From: Alistipes sp.
GTDB taxonomy: Bacteria; Bacteroidota; Bacteroidia; Bacteroidales; Rikenellaceae
Length of the DNA: 64,000 bases
Direction of reading: 5' to 3'
NCBI GenBank assembly: GCA_021201825.1
Contig: JAJQED010000041.1
Coordinates: 179,456-243,455, forward strand
Below, in pieces: positions 19,531 through 28,093 of this stretch; positions within the stretch are counted from its first letter, which is position 1; each line of letters starts with the position of its first letter. Both the position numbers and the translations under genes were made by a program. Below the pieces are notes generated by a model. That model did not search any database. It saw only the letters and a list, made by a program, of their open reading frames with translations, and had not been told where the DNA came from.

Positions 19531-20637
19531 ATGATGATCGTAACGCTTATCTTATTCATATCCCTTTACCTGGGTGCCAATTTCTATGTCTTCCTGCGGC
19601 TGTGGCAACTCTTGCCGGCGGGGTCGTTCCTGCGGCCTGTTATCGTCGTTGCGGGAGCGGTGCTGGCTTTTTCGATTTTTTTGGTGTTCCTGCTCAGGGG
19701 GCACCTCCCGGTCCCTTTGATGTCGGTGTTTTACAAGATCGGTACAGTTTGGCTTTTTATCCTGCTCTACCTCTTTATGATGATCCTCGTTCTGGAACTG
19801 GTATCCCTGACCGGATTGTTCGACCGTACGGCGGTAATGCGGTCCAACTGGATAACGTTTGGTGTGCTGACGGGGATCACAGCCCTCATTATGGTAGCCG
19901 GGTCAGTCAATTACCATCATAAACGCCGGGTTACCTTTAAGGTGGATACTTCGACCGTTACCGGAACAAAGCTGGAGAGCCCTATTAAAATTATTGCCAT
20001 CAGCGACCTACATCTCGGTTACACCATAGGCACCCGGGAACTGCGCAAGTGGATAGAGACCATCAATTCCGAACAGCCCCATATTATCTTTATCGCAGGG
20101 GACCTTATAGATTCCGATCTCCGACCGTTGGTAAAACAGGATATGGCTTCCGTACTGCGGCAACTCCATGCGACCTACGGGGTCTACATAGCTCCGGGCA
20201 ACCATGAATATATCGCGGGCATAGACGCCAGCCTCGATTTTTTAGCACAGACGGGATATACCGTCCTGCGGGATTCGGTGGTGAACGTTGCCGGGTTGAA
20301 TATCCTCGGCCGCGACGACCGCACCAATAAGCGACGCATGCCCATCGGGGAATTGACGGAGGGGCTCGACCCGCAGGTGCCGTTGATCATTGTCGACCAT
20401 CAGCCTTTATCCATAGGTGAGGCGGAGGCCGCAAGGGCGGTCTTGCAGGTGTCAGGCCATACTCACCGGGGACAGGTGTGGCCCTTTACCTGGGTGACGG
20501 ACCGTATCTATGAAGATTCACACGGCCTTGTCCGTAAAGGCGACACGATGGTTTATGTCAGCTCCGGGCTGGGAATATGGGGCGGAAAATTCCGCATCGG
20601 TTCCGTTTCGGAATATGTGGTTATAGAATTGATCTGA
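19531..20637 (+). CDS. Membrane-anchored metallophosphoesterase
   Basis: About 368 residues from the ATG at 19531; an upstream in-frame TTG (19459) lies inside the preceding terminator and is rejected. The N-terminal 130 or so residues contain four hydrophobic segments, then a calcineurin-like phosphoesterase domain: AISDLHLGY, AGDLIDSD, APGNHEY, VSGHTHRGQVWPF. These are the metal ligands of the YkuE/YaeI-like group, in which some members act on lipid A precursors or phospholipids; the substrate here is unknown. It is a single gene with the HAD scar downstream. Confidence 0.88.
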   Translation: MMIVTLILFISLYLGANFYVFLRLWQLLPAGSFLRPVIVVAGAVLAFSIFLVFLLRGHLPVPLMSVFYKIGTVWLFILLYLFMMILVLELVSLTGLFDRTAVMRSNWITFGVLTGITALIMVAGSVNYHHKRRVTFKVDTSTVTGTKLESPIKIIAISDLHLGYTIGTRELRKWIETINSEQPHIIFIAGDLIDSDLRPLVKQDMASVLRQLHATYGVYIAPGNHEYIAGIDASLDFLAQTGYTVLRDSVVNVAGLNILGRDDRTNKRRMPIGELTEGLDPQVPLIIVDHQPLSIGEAEAARAVLQVSGHTHRGQVWPFTWVTDRIYEDSHGLVRKGDTMVYVSSGLGIWGGKFRIGSVSEYVVIELI

Positions 20638-20657
20638 CGGGTGCAGGTTTTTAATTT

Positions 20658-20691
20658 CGGTTCGTATCGTTATATTTGTAATTACGAACCG
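20658..20691 (+). promoter_or_regulatory. Promoter bracketed by a 9-bp inverted repeat
   Basis: The -7 box TATATTTG (20671-20678) sits between arms CGGTTCGTA (20658-20666) and TACGAACCG (20683-20691). The arrangement suggests an operator for the HAD gene, or a hairpin at the start of its mRNA. Confidence 0.45.
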
Positions 20692-20710
20692 GAACTTAAA
20701 GGCTTGCAAA

Positions 20711-21418
20711 TTGAAATTATTCGATTCTGATTTCGAAATCCTGACCCCCCATTCCGAAGAGATCCTTGCTCGGCGGCTGGCCGGGATCCGGCATGTCGCC
20801 CTGGACATGGACGGCACTATCTATATGGGGTCCACCCTTTTCGGGTTTACCGTCCCGTTCCTCGAAAAACTGCGGTCCGCAGGTATCGGTTATTCGTTCC
20901 TTACGAACAACCCCTCCAAGAGCATCGGCGATTATATCGATAAACTCCGGGGATTGGGTATCGAATGCTCCCCGGAAGAGATGTATACTTCCTCGCTGGC
21001 TACGATCGACTATATCCGGGCCAACCATCCTGATATCCACAGGTTATTCATTCTCGGGACACCGAGTATGGTTCAGGAGTTCCGCACTGCTGGGTTCGAA
21101 ATCACGGAGGCGTCGGCGGAAGATGAGCCGGACGGGCTTATCGTGGGTTTCGATATGACGTTGGATTACGAGAGGCTCTGCTGTGCTTCATGGTGGGCGA
21201 GCCGGGGGAAGCCCTATTTCGCTACCAATCCCGACAGGGTTTGCCCGACCGACCGGCAAACGGTGCTGGTCGATTGCGGGGCTATTTGCAAATGTATCGA
21301 ATGGGCTACCGGACGCTGTCCGGATATCGTCCTGGGGAAACCCGATAAGAATATGCTGAGCGGCATTACAGCCCGTTACGCCGTGCGCCCGGCTGCTTAC
21401 CCACTGGATACCGCCTAA
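20711..21418 (+). pseudogene. HAD-IIA (NagD-like) phosphatase, C-terminus lost by deletion
   Basis: 235 residues from a TTG at 20711. Motif I is ALDMDGTIYMG, motif II SFLTNNPSKS, and the lysine motif is VLGKPDKNML, all as in NagD-like HAD-IIA enzymes. Homology stops after ARYAVRP (about 21391): the expected GDR..TD metal motif and about 65 residues are missing and are replaced by a short out-of-family tail before a TAA. Without the GDxxxTD acidic residues the enzyme should be inactive. The DNA directly after the break belongs to a transporter gene. Confidence 0.7.
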
Positions 21419-22322
21419 AGAGCTGGCTACGAAAATGTCCATATGGAACACATCGCACTCCATTGGTGCGGGGCTGGTTGTGATCCTGTGCGGGTATATA
21501 ATGGGTAATTTCGGGTCGGGTCCCGACCATGTCGGGGCATGGAAATGGTGCTTCTGGATCCCGGCGTCCATCGCCTTTGCCGGTTCCATCGGACTTTTCG
21601 TGTTCCTGCGCGATACCCCTACTTCGGTAGGTTTACCGGAATTGCCCGGAACCGAGACACGGAGCCGGTCCGTCAACGGCGAGAAATCGGCCGAATACAA
21701 AGCGTTCCTCAAAGAAAAAGTATTCGGTAACCCGTTGATATGGATACTCGGTTTTGCGAATTTTTTCGTATACGTCGTCCGTTTTTCTGTACTGGACTGG
21801 GGCCCGACACTGCTCAAGCAGTCCAAAGGCGTGAGCATGGAACATGCTGGGTGGCTTGTGGCCCTGTTCGAGATAGCCGGAGTAGCGGGAATGGTAATAG
21901 CCGGGTTAGCAACGGATAAATTGCTCAAAGGCCGTGCCCACCGCACCTGCGTGTTCTGCATGGCGGGTACGGCTCTATTTTTCTTTATCTTTTGGCAGTT
22001 GCCGCTGGATGCTCCCGTATGGCTTCTTTATGCCAGCCTGTGTGCCACCGGGTTCTTTATTTACGGTCCGCAGGCCCTTATCGGGATAGCGGCCGCAAAT
22101 CAGGCCACAAAGAAAGCCGCCGCGACTGCAAACGGCCTGACGGGGCTGTTTGGGTACGCCAGTACGGCAATCTCCGGCGTGGGGCTGTGATACGTAGCTG
22201 ACAATTACGGGTGGGATATAACATACGTCGGCATCTTCTGTATGGCCATTGTCCGGATGCTGGTCTTTATGCTAATGTGGAGGGCCAAGGCGGACGGGTA
22301 TGACGAGGCTCCCGCAGGATAG
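21381..22322 (+). pseudogene. Sugar-phosphate MFS transporter remnant (GlpT/UhpC-like), N-terminal half deleted, internal TGA
   Basis: From about 21381 the frame reads PCARLLTHW, then PPKELATKMSIWNTSHS, typical of the middle of organophosphate:phosphate antiporters (GlpT/UhpT/UhpC family). The N-terminal roughly 130 residues are absent and the DNA upstream is the HAD gene. An ATG at 21435 gives a 251-residue frame ending at a TGA (22188-22190); the same frame continues YVADNYGWDITYVGIF to a TAG at 22322, so this TGA is a nonsense change near the last helix. Such carriers exchange sugar phosphate or glycerol-3-phosphate for phosphate. The remnant cannot form the 12-helix carrier. Confidence 0.8.
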
Positions 22323-22352
22323 AGCGTAAAAGGCCCGTTGCGGAAGAAAATG

Positions 22353-22384
22353 GCGGTATCCCGATCAAGGGGTGCCGCTTTTGT
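22353..22384 (+). terminator. Terminator after the transporter remnant
   Basis: A 10-base stem GCGGTATCCC/GGGGTGCCGC (two wobble pairs) followed by TTTTGTTT. Confidence 0.6.
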
Positions 22385-22483
22385 TTCCTACGGCTGCCGC
22401 CGCTTTTTTTACACCGGGTTCCCAATATGGTTCATTTCTTGCAATAGGTATGATGTTTAATGAATAATGCAAAAATGATTACC

Positions 22484-23170
22484 ATGAAAAAATTATTTAT
22501 CCCGGCCATCCTTGTGTTGGGGCTTGTAGCATTTACCAACTGCCATTCCAACAAGACCAAAAAAGCGAGTGCGACCGCCCGGCAATACTCCGAGTTTATC
22601 ATGCAGGGCGACTATGACGGGCTTGTGGACCGTATGGTAGCCGATAACGATTTCGATTCGCGCGAAATGCGCCGTGACAAGAAACGTTATGCCGATATGC
22701 TCCGCCACAACGTGGGCGAACACGTGAGCCGCCAGGGCGGTATCAAGAAAGTGGACGTCGTTTCCGAGAACACCGCTCCAGACGGTAACTCTGCCAACGT
22801 TGTCGTAAGGCACCATTACAACAACGGTGTATCAGAAGACATCGCTTACGACCTGCTCTATGCCGACAACGAATGGAAAGTAAAGATGGGTCCGCACAAG
22901 GAAGTATGGAAAACCAAACTCCCGGACGGAACCCACGTAGGTTTCAAGCTGAAAGAGAACGATGGCAAGGAAGTTTTCAAACAGCACATCGGTGACGAGC
23001 GTGATTTCGTGAAGATCAAAGAAAGCGAAGACGGCGACCGCCACGTACTCAAGGTGAAAGAAGACGGTGAAAAAGACGTTGTTAAAGTGATTGAAAAAGA
23101 CGACGAGACCGTTATCAAGGAAAAACACGACGGTGAAAAAGAAGTGACCCACATCAAAAAAGACGAATAG
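22484..23170 (+). CDS. Lipoprotein with NTF2-like (DUF4878-type) domain and 11-residue charged repeats
   Basis: About 228 residues from the ATG at 22484, where the signal peptide begins; an ATG at 22460 adds eight residues. The lipobox is LVAFTNC. The middle part (TARQYSEFIMQGDYDGLVDRMV, later YDLLYADNEWKVKM) resembles DUF4878, an NTF2-like fold in small Bacteroidota lipoproteins. From about 23006 the C-terminus becomes a run of charged repeats: VLKVKEDGEKD, VVKVIEKDDET, VIKEKHDGEKE, VTHIKKDE. The role is unknown. Lysine and glutamate richness suggests a solvent-exposed tail. Confidence 0.75.
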   Translation: MKKLFIPAILVLGLVAFTNCHSNKTKKASATARQYSEFIMQGDYDGLVDRMVADNDFDSREMRRDKKRYADMLRHNVGEHVSRQGGIKKVDVVSENTAPDGNSANVVVRHHYNNGVSEDIAYDLLYADNEWKVKMGPHKEVWKTKLPDGTHVGFKLKENDGKEVFKQHIGDERDFVKIKESEDGDRHVLKVKEDGEKDVVKVIEKDDETVIKEKHDGEKEVTHIKKDE

Positions 23171-23192
23171 TCGGATCGATTTCCTTTATAAA

Positions 23193-23228
23193 ACACGCAG
23201 CCGGGCAAATCGTTGCCCGGCTGTGTGT
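23193..23228. terminator. Bidirectional terminator
   Basis: A 16-base stem (23193-23208 with 23213-23228, one G-U pair) with a 4-base loop between two convergent genes. Confidence 0.85.
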
Positions 23229-23241
23229 TTATATATTTAAC

Positions 23242-24150
23242 TCAGTTTTTACCCGGGGTCCGGGCCATGAACAATGCGGTGGTAATGATAGCGATACCGG
23301 TAAGGGATTGCCAGGTGGGATGGTCGGATGGCAGAAGTATCCAGCTCAGTATGCACGCGCTGACCGGGACCATGAATTTCCACATATTGAGCTCCGAGAC
23401 TTTCACGCCCGGTTTTTGCAGCTGGGTATACCATATCGAGAACGCCGTTGCCGGAATAAGAGCCAGCCATATCAGGGCGAGGTAAAATTCTCCGGGATAG
23501 GCTTTGATCTCCGGTTTCTCGGCAATGAAAGATACGAGCAGTAACAGCAATCCCCCCGTGAAATTGGCAAAAGATGTAAGTGCGATTGGCGACAGGCGGT
23601 AATCCTTTTTCTTAACGACCATAATATTGGTATAACTCCCGGTAAGGTTGCTGCCGATCAACAGGGCCACCCCGGTATAGAATGAAGCCGAAGAGCCGCC
23701 GCCCAGGCCCCCTTTGGTCAGGCTTATGAAAGCCACGCCGCTGATGCCAAGGGTTATGGCTGCCATTTTCCGGAGCGTCAATTTATCGTCCTTGAGTGTA
23801 AGATGAGCCATAATGGCGACAAACAAGGGACCCGCGCCGATGATGATCGCCGAAGTGGATGCAGGGACCTTGTCGAGGCCCATAAAGAACAGTCCGTATT
23901 GCAGGAACGTCTGCAAGAATGCAAAGACAAGCATGAACCGCCAGTTGCGAAAGACGGGCCGGACGTCGACTTTCTTTATCAATATCACCGGCACCAACAG
24001 CAGTCCGGCCAATGTGAAACGCAGCCCCGAAAGAAAAATAGGCCCCGTATATTCGAAACCGATCTTCGCCCCCGGAAATGCCGACCCCCAGATGATACAG
24101 GCAGCGACCGCGCTTAGGGTTATGGTTAAATAACTATTCTTGTTCCCCAT
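23242..24150 (-). CDS. EamA/DMT-family transporter
   Basis: 302 residues with ten hydrophobic segments and two EamA repeats (each beginning near a G-A-x-P motif such as WGSAFPGAKIGFEYTG and the second half around LIGSNLTGSYTNIMV). Drug/metabolite-transporter proteins export or import small metabolites; the substrate cannot be read. Its start overlaps the end of the GNAT gene by 17 bases, so the two are translationally coupled. Confidence 0.88.
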   Translation of the reverse strand: MGNKNSYLTITLSAVAACIIWGSAFPGAKIGFEYTGPIFLSGLRFTLAGLLLVPVILIKKVDVRPVFRNWRFMLVFAFLQTFLQYGLFFMGLDKVPASTSAIIIGAGPLFVAIMAHLTLKDDKLTLRKMAAITLGISGVAFISLTKGGLGGGSSASFYTGVALLIGSNLTGSYTNIMVVKKKDYRLSPIALTSFANFTGGLLLLLVSFIAEKPEIKAYPGEFYLALIWLALIPATAFSIWYTQLQKPGVKVSELNMWKFMVPVSACILSWILLPSDHPTWQSLTGIAIITTALFMARTPGKN

Positions 24151-24604
24151 CCCCGAATTCCAAAGAACAGTTTATCCATCCGCCGTCGAATTCGGCGCCG
24201 TATTTACTATAGAACTCCAGGGCCGGCCGGTTCCAATCCAGGGCCTGCCAAACCATCCCCCGGATCCCTTGTTTGCGGGTCTCCGCGATCAAGGCGTCGA
24301 AAAGTTTCCTGCCCACACTTTTGCCCCTATACTGCTGTTCCACATACAGGTCCTCGAGATAAATCCTCTTGCCGCGCCAGGTGCTGAAACGGATATACCA
24401 CAGTGCGAAACCGATAATGCGGCCATCGGTTTCGGCGACCATTGCGTCCCAAACCTTACCCTCGCCGAACCCGGCATAAGAGAATTCATCGAGCGTAACG
24501 GTGACCTTTTCCGGGGCCTTTTCATAGAGAGCCAACTCCCGAACGAGTTCCAGCAAACGGGGACAATCCTCGTACCCGGCACGCCTTATTGTGATCGTTT
24601 CCAT
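24134..24604 (-). CDS. GNAT-family N-acetyltransferase
   Basis: About 156 residues from the ATG at 24604 (METITIRRAGYEDC), which fits a normal GNAT start; the frame is open further upstream but without homology. Motif A is LYVEQQYRGKSVGRKLF and motif B is WNRPALEFYSKYGA. The sequence resembles diamine acetyltransferase-like GNATs (LEDLYVxxxYRGxGxG). TACTTTTG at 24624-24631 (minus strand) is a candidate -7 box. It is upstream of, and overlaps, the DMT transporter. Confidence 0.87.
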   Translation of the reverse strand: METITIRRAGYEDCPRLLELVRELALYEKAPEKVTVTLDEFSYAGFGEGKVWDAMVAETDGRIIGFALWYIRFSTWRGKRIYLEDLYVEQQYRGKSVGRKLFDALIAETRKQGIRGMVWQALDWNRPALEFYSKYGAEFDGGWINCSLEFGDGEQE

Positions 24605-24716
24605 TTTTCGGTTTTTGAAACTCCAAAAGTAGTAAAATAGTGCGGATTTGTGTGTGGTATGGAATTTGCCTGATTTGCAGAGGAATATAAAAAACATATC
24701 TGATAATCTCTGAATT

Positions 24717-25478
24717 ATGGCAACAACGACAATGACAAAACCCCGTACCTCGGGTACGAAAACTGCATCGCGCAGTCAGAATTCCTCCAACAACGGTAAC
24801 AGTACCGGCAACACTACCTCAACTTCTTCACGGTCACGCTCGACGGGTACGACAACCACTACCCGCAGTAAGAACCAATCCAACGGCAACGGCACTACCA
24901 CGACCTCTACCATCCAGAAGCCGACTTCCAGACGATCGTCTACTGCGTCGACCACCATGTCCCGTTCTGCTATGAAAGCGCAGTCCGGTATGGAATTTAA
25001 AAAATTCTTCGTGGATGAACTCAAGGATATCTACTGGGCCGAAAAACAGTTGTCCAAAGCCCTGCTAAAAATGAAACGGGCGGCAACCAGCCAGGAACTT
25101 CAGAGCGCGTTCGAGAAACATGCAAACGAAACCAACGGCCACATTACCGTAGTCGAGAAAGTTTTCGCGGCACTGGGTGAAAAACCCAAAACCAAAAAAT
25201 GCGAAGCGATGGCCGGTATTATCGAGGAAGCGCAGTCTATCATCAAAGATACGGACCGGGCTACCTTTATCCGGGACGCGGGTCTTATCCTCGGCGCCCA
25301 GAAAGCTGAACACTACGAGATTGCTACCTACGGTACTCTCCGTATCTTCTCGCAGTACCTTAAGAACAAACGGGTAACGACGATGCTCGAGGGCATCCTC
25401 AATAATGAAAAATATACGGACGTTTCCCTGACCAAACTGGCCGAGGGTTTCATCAACGACCGCGCCGCACAGGAATAA
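24717..25478 (+). CDS. Ferritin-like DUF892 (YciE/YciF) protein with a basic Ser/Thr/Asn-rich N-terminal tail
   Basis: 253 residues. Residues 91-253 are the DUF892 ferritin-like four-helix bundle: FFVDELKDIYWAEKQL, FEKHANETNGHITVVE, KAEHYEIATYGTL, where the E/H residues are the likely di-iron ligands. In Enterobacteria this family is stress-induced. The first 90 residues are low-complexity, made of S, T, N and G with 13 lysine or arginine and no acidic residue. Such a tail resembles the DNA-binding N-tails of some Dps proteins; DNA binding here is inference. It is divergent from the GNAT gene and ends in a strong terminator. Confidence 0.88.
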   Translation: MATTTMTKPRTSGTKTASRSQNSSNNGNSTGNTTSTSSRSRSTGTTTTTRSKNQSNGNGTTTTSTIQKPTSRRSSTASTTMSRSAMKAQSGMEFKKFFVDELKDIYWAEKQLSKALLKMKRAATSQELQSAFEKHANETNGHITVVEKVFAALGEKPKTKKCEAMAGIIEEAQSIIKDTDRATFIRDAGLILGAQKAEHYEIATYGTLRIFSQYLKNKRVTTMLEGILNNEKYTDVSLTKLAEGFINDRAAQE

Positions 25479-25500
25479 CCGGCGGCCTTGTTAAAAAAGA

Positions 25501-25530
25501 AGCGGACCCCGCAGGGTCCGCTTATCTTTT
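25501..25530. terminator. Terminator between the DUF892 gene and thrC
   Basis: A perfect 9-base stem AGCGGACCC/GGGTCCGCT with a 4-base loop, followed by a T-rich run. Confidence 0.8.
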
Positions 25531-25545
25531 TGAAAAGTATATGGG

Positions 25546-26850
25546 TCAAACCAAATTGGCCAGGCACCATTCCCGGAAACCCGGGTAATCCTTACCCAGC
25601 GAGACGCTTCTTTTTTCCCGGCCGGCGAACGCTTTTAACGATTCCGGCAGTTCGACAGGCCGGCCGGTTGCCTCCTCAACAGTCTCCCTGAATTTTGCCG
25701 GATGGGCGGTCTCGAGGAATACACCCGTCTCGCCGTCATTTAACCCCTCGGCCAGGGCCATATAACCGCAGGCTCCGTGTGGATCGAGCATATAGCCGGT
25801 TTCATCGTAAACTTTACCGATACATGATTTGATTTGTTCATCGGTATAACTATAACCGGTAATATCGCTCCTGACCCTGTCGGTGATATTGCCGTAAAGG
25901 TCGAGGATCCGGGCGAAGTTACTCGGATCGCCGACATCCATGGCGTTGGCCACGGTTTCGACCGACGGACGGGGAGAATAAACTCCCGTGCGCAGGTAAT
26001 CCAGAAAAACATCGTTGCGGTTGTTCGCCGAGATGAACCTTTTCACGGGCAGGCCCATCCGCTTTGCCAGTAGCCCGGCCGTCAGGTTTCCGAAATTCCC
26101 GCTCGGTACGCTGAAAACTACCCCGTCTTCCCGTCCTATTTTTTTCAACTGCGCATAGGCATGGAAATAATAGAACGACTGGGGCAACAGCCTGGCGACG
26201 TTGATGGAATTGGCGGAAGTGAGCGTCAGTCTCCCTGCAAGTTCCGGATCGAGGAATGCGGTTTTAACCAGGCGCTGGCAGTCGTCGAATGTGCCGTCGA
26301 TCTCAAGCGCCCTTATATTTTGCCCGAGTGTGGTGAATTGTTTTTCCTGCAGGTCGCTTACTTTTCCTCGAGGGTATAATACCACCACTTGGATATTTTC
26401 TACCCCGAGAAACCCGTTTGCCACGGCGCTGCCGGTATCCCCGGACGTAGCCACCAGAACCGTGATGCTATCGCTGCCTCCCGCTGTGAAGTGGGACAGC
26501 ATCCGGGCCATGAACCTCGCGCCGACATCCTTGAACGCTGCCGTCGGCCCGTGGAACAGTTCCAAAGAATATATATTCTCCCCGACCGGGACTACCGGCG
26601 TATCGAACGATAAGGTTCCCTCCACAATAGTCTCCAATTCATCGCCGGGGATATCCCCGCCGAACAAAGTCCTGGCTACCGCAAGTCCTATTTCCCGGAA
26701 ATTCTTCCGTTCGATAGTTTCGAAAAAACTATCCGGGAGCCGCCCGATCGTCTCGGGCATATATAATCCCCGGTCCGGGGCGAGGCTCTCGGTTACCGCC
26801 TGTTTCAACCCGGCAGGCGGCGCGGTCCGGTTGGTGCTGTAATATTTCAT
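25546..26850 (-). CDS. thrC: Threonine synthase
   Basis: 434 residues. It converts O-phosphohomoserine to threonine with PLP. The N-terminus MKYYSTNR and LAPDRGLYMPE are family-typical; K107 in TAAFKDVGAR should bind PLP, and VATSGDTGSAVANGF contacts the phosphate. It is the last gene of the threonine operon, 17 bases after the apgM-like gene. Confidence 0.95.
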   Translation of the reverse strand: MKYYSTNRTAPPAGLKQAVTESLAPDRGLYMPETIGRLPDSFFETIERKNFREIGLAVARTLFGGDIPGDELETIVEGTLSFDTPVVPVGENIYSLELFHGPTAAFKDVGARFMARMLSHFTAGGSDSITVLVATSGDTGSAVANGFLGVENIQVVVLYPRGKVSDLQEKQFTTLGQNIRALEIDGTFDDCQRLVKTAFLDPELAGRLTLTSANSINVARLLPQSFYYFHAYAQLKKIGREDGVVFSVPSGNFGNLTAGLLAKRMGLPVKRFISANNRNDVFLDYLRTGVYSPRPSVETVANAMDVGDPSNFARILDLYGNITDRVRSDITGYSYTDEQIKSCIGKVYDETGYMLDPHGACGYMALAEGLNDGETGVFLETAHPAKFRETVEEATGRPVELPESLKAFAGREKRSVSLGKDYPGFREWCLANLV

Positions 26851-26867
26851 CCCTTAATCGTTCTTTT

Positions 26868-28091
26868 TTAAGCGAGCAGGGTATTCATAAAATCCTCCCC
26901 GACGAGCAACCCGTACCCTCCCTGCCGGGGTGCGAACTCGTCATATACTTCAACACTGTCAGGCTCGATGCCGCTCCCGTAGATCAGGAACGGTACGGGG
27001 TCAGCCGTATGGGTCCGAATGGCACATGGGGTAGGGTGGTCCGGCAGGACCGCTATCCTAACGGGTTCGTCCCATCCGGAGACTTCGCTGAATATCGGTT
27101 TCAATATACGGTCGTCGAGATACTCGATCGTCCTGGCTTTTAATTGCGGGTCGCCCTCGTGGCCCGCTTCGTCGCTGGCCTCGATATGCAGGAAGACGAA
27201 ATCACTATGCCTAAGGCTGTCGATGGCAGCCGCCGCTTTACCCTCGTAATTCGTGTCATATAGCCCCGTCGCCCCCTCGACTTCGATGATCTCCGCACCG
27301 GCATAAACCCCTATGCCTTTGATAAGGTCCACGGCGGATATGACGGAGCTTTTTTCCAGCCCGTACTTCTCGGCCAGGGTCTCCATCCGGGGGCGGTATC
27401 CCGGAGACCACGGCCAAATCGAGTTTGCAGGGGCTTTGCCCTGCCGTACCCTTTCGATATTTACCGGATGGGCCGACAGTATTTCCCGGGACCGTTCGAT
27501 AAGCCTGTTAAGGAAAATAGCCGTATTTTCCGCTTGCCGGTTTCCGGCTTTCGGGAGGAGTTTGCGGTAATCCTTATCCAAATGGTCATGCGGCGCGGCA
27601 GAGACAAGGTCCTTATTCCCTCCTTTGATCTTTAGCAGGTGACGGTAAGATATCCCGGCATGGAAACTGGCCGAAAGACCCTCCCCGAAAACTTCGCCTC
27701 CGAGTTTTTCCTGCAATGCATTTATGAGCTCTGCCGCTTCCTCCGTGGAGATATGTCCGGCTGAATGGTTCTTTATCAGGTTTTCATCGATGGTGATAAG
27801 GTTGCAGCGCATAGCCATTTCTCCGCTTCCGATCTCTATTCCCATGCTGGCCGCTTCGAGCGATCCCCGGCCCTCGTAAACCCGGGGTACGTCGTAACCA
27901 AGAACCGATAAGTTGGCTATCTCGCTCCCGGGAGAATAACCCGGGGGAATGGTGTCCAGCATTCCGCACCGCCCCTCCCGGGCAAGCATATCCATGAACG
28001 GCTTATTGGCGTATTGCAATGGGGTGAGGCCGCCGAGTTGCGGGATGGGCTCGTCCGCCATCCCGTCCCCGAGTATAACTATGTACTTCAT
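26868..28091 (-). CDS. ApgM-like alkaline-phosphatase-superfamily protein, probable homoserine kinase of the thr operon
   Basis: 407 residues, homologous to cofactor-independent phosphoglycerate mutases of the archaeal ApgM type: ILGDGMADEPI at the start, PGYSPGSEIANLSVLGYD with the catalytic serine, and metal ligands in HIEASDEAGHEGD and VLPDHPTPC. It sits between thrA (2-base gap) and thrC, where the homoserine kinase should be. No GHMP-type thrB is present in the operon. To my knowledge genetic work in Bacteroides assigned homoserine kinase activity to this family, so ThrB function is the better call; mutase activity remains the family alternative. Confidence 0.85.
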   Translation of the reverse strand: MKYIVILGDGMADEPIPQLGGLTPLQYANKPFMDMLAREGRCGMLDTIPPGYSPGSEIANLSVLGYDVPRVYEGRGSLEAASMGIEIGSGEMAMRCNLITIDENLIKNHSAGHISTEEAAELINALQEKLGGEVFGEGLSASFHAGISYRHLLKIKGGNKDLVSAAPHDHLDKDYRKLLPKAGNRQAENTAIFLNRLIERSREILSAHPVNIERVRQGKAPANSIWPWSPGYRPRMETLAEKYGLEKSSVISAVDLIKGIGVYAGAEIIEVEGATGLYDTNYEGKAAAAIDSLRHSDFVFLHIEASDEAGHEGDPQLKARTIEYLDDRILKPIFSEVSGWDEPVRIAVLPDHPTPCAIRTHTADPVPFLIYGSGIEPDSVEVYDEFAPRQGGYGLLVGEDFMNTLLA

Positions 28092-28093
28092 GG

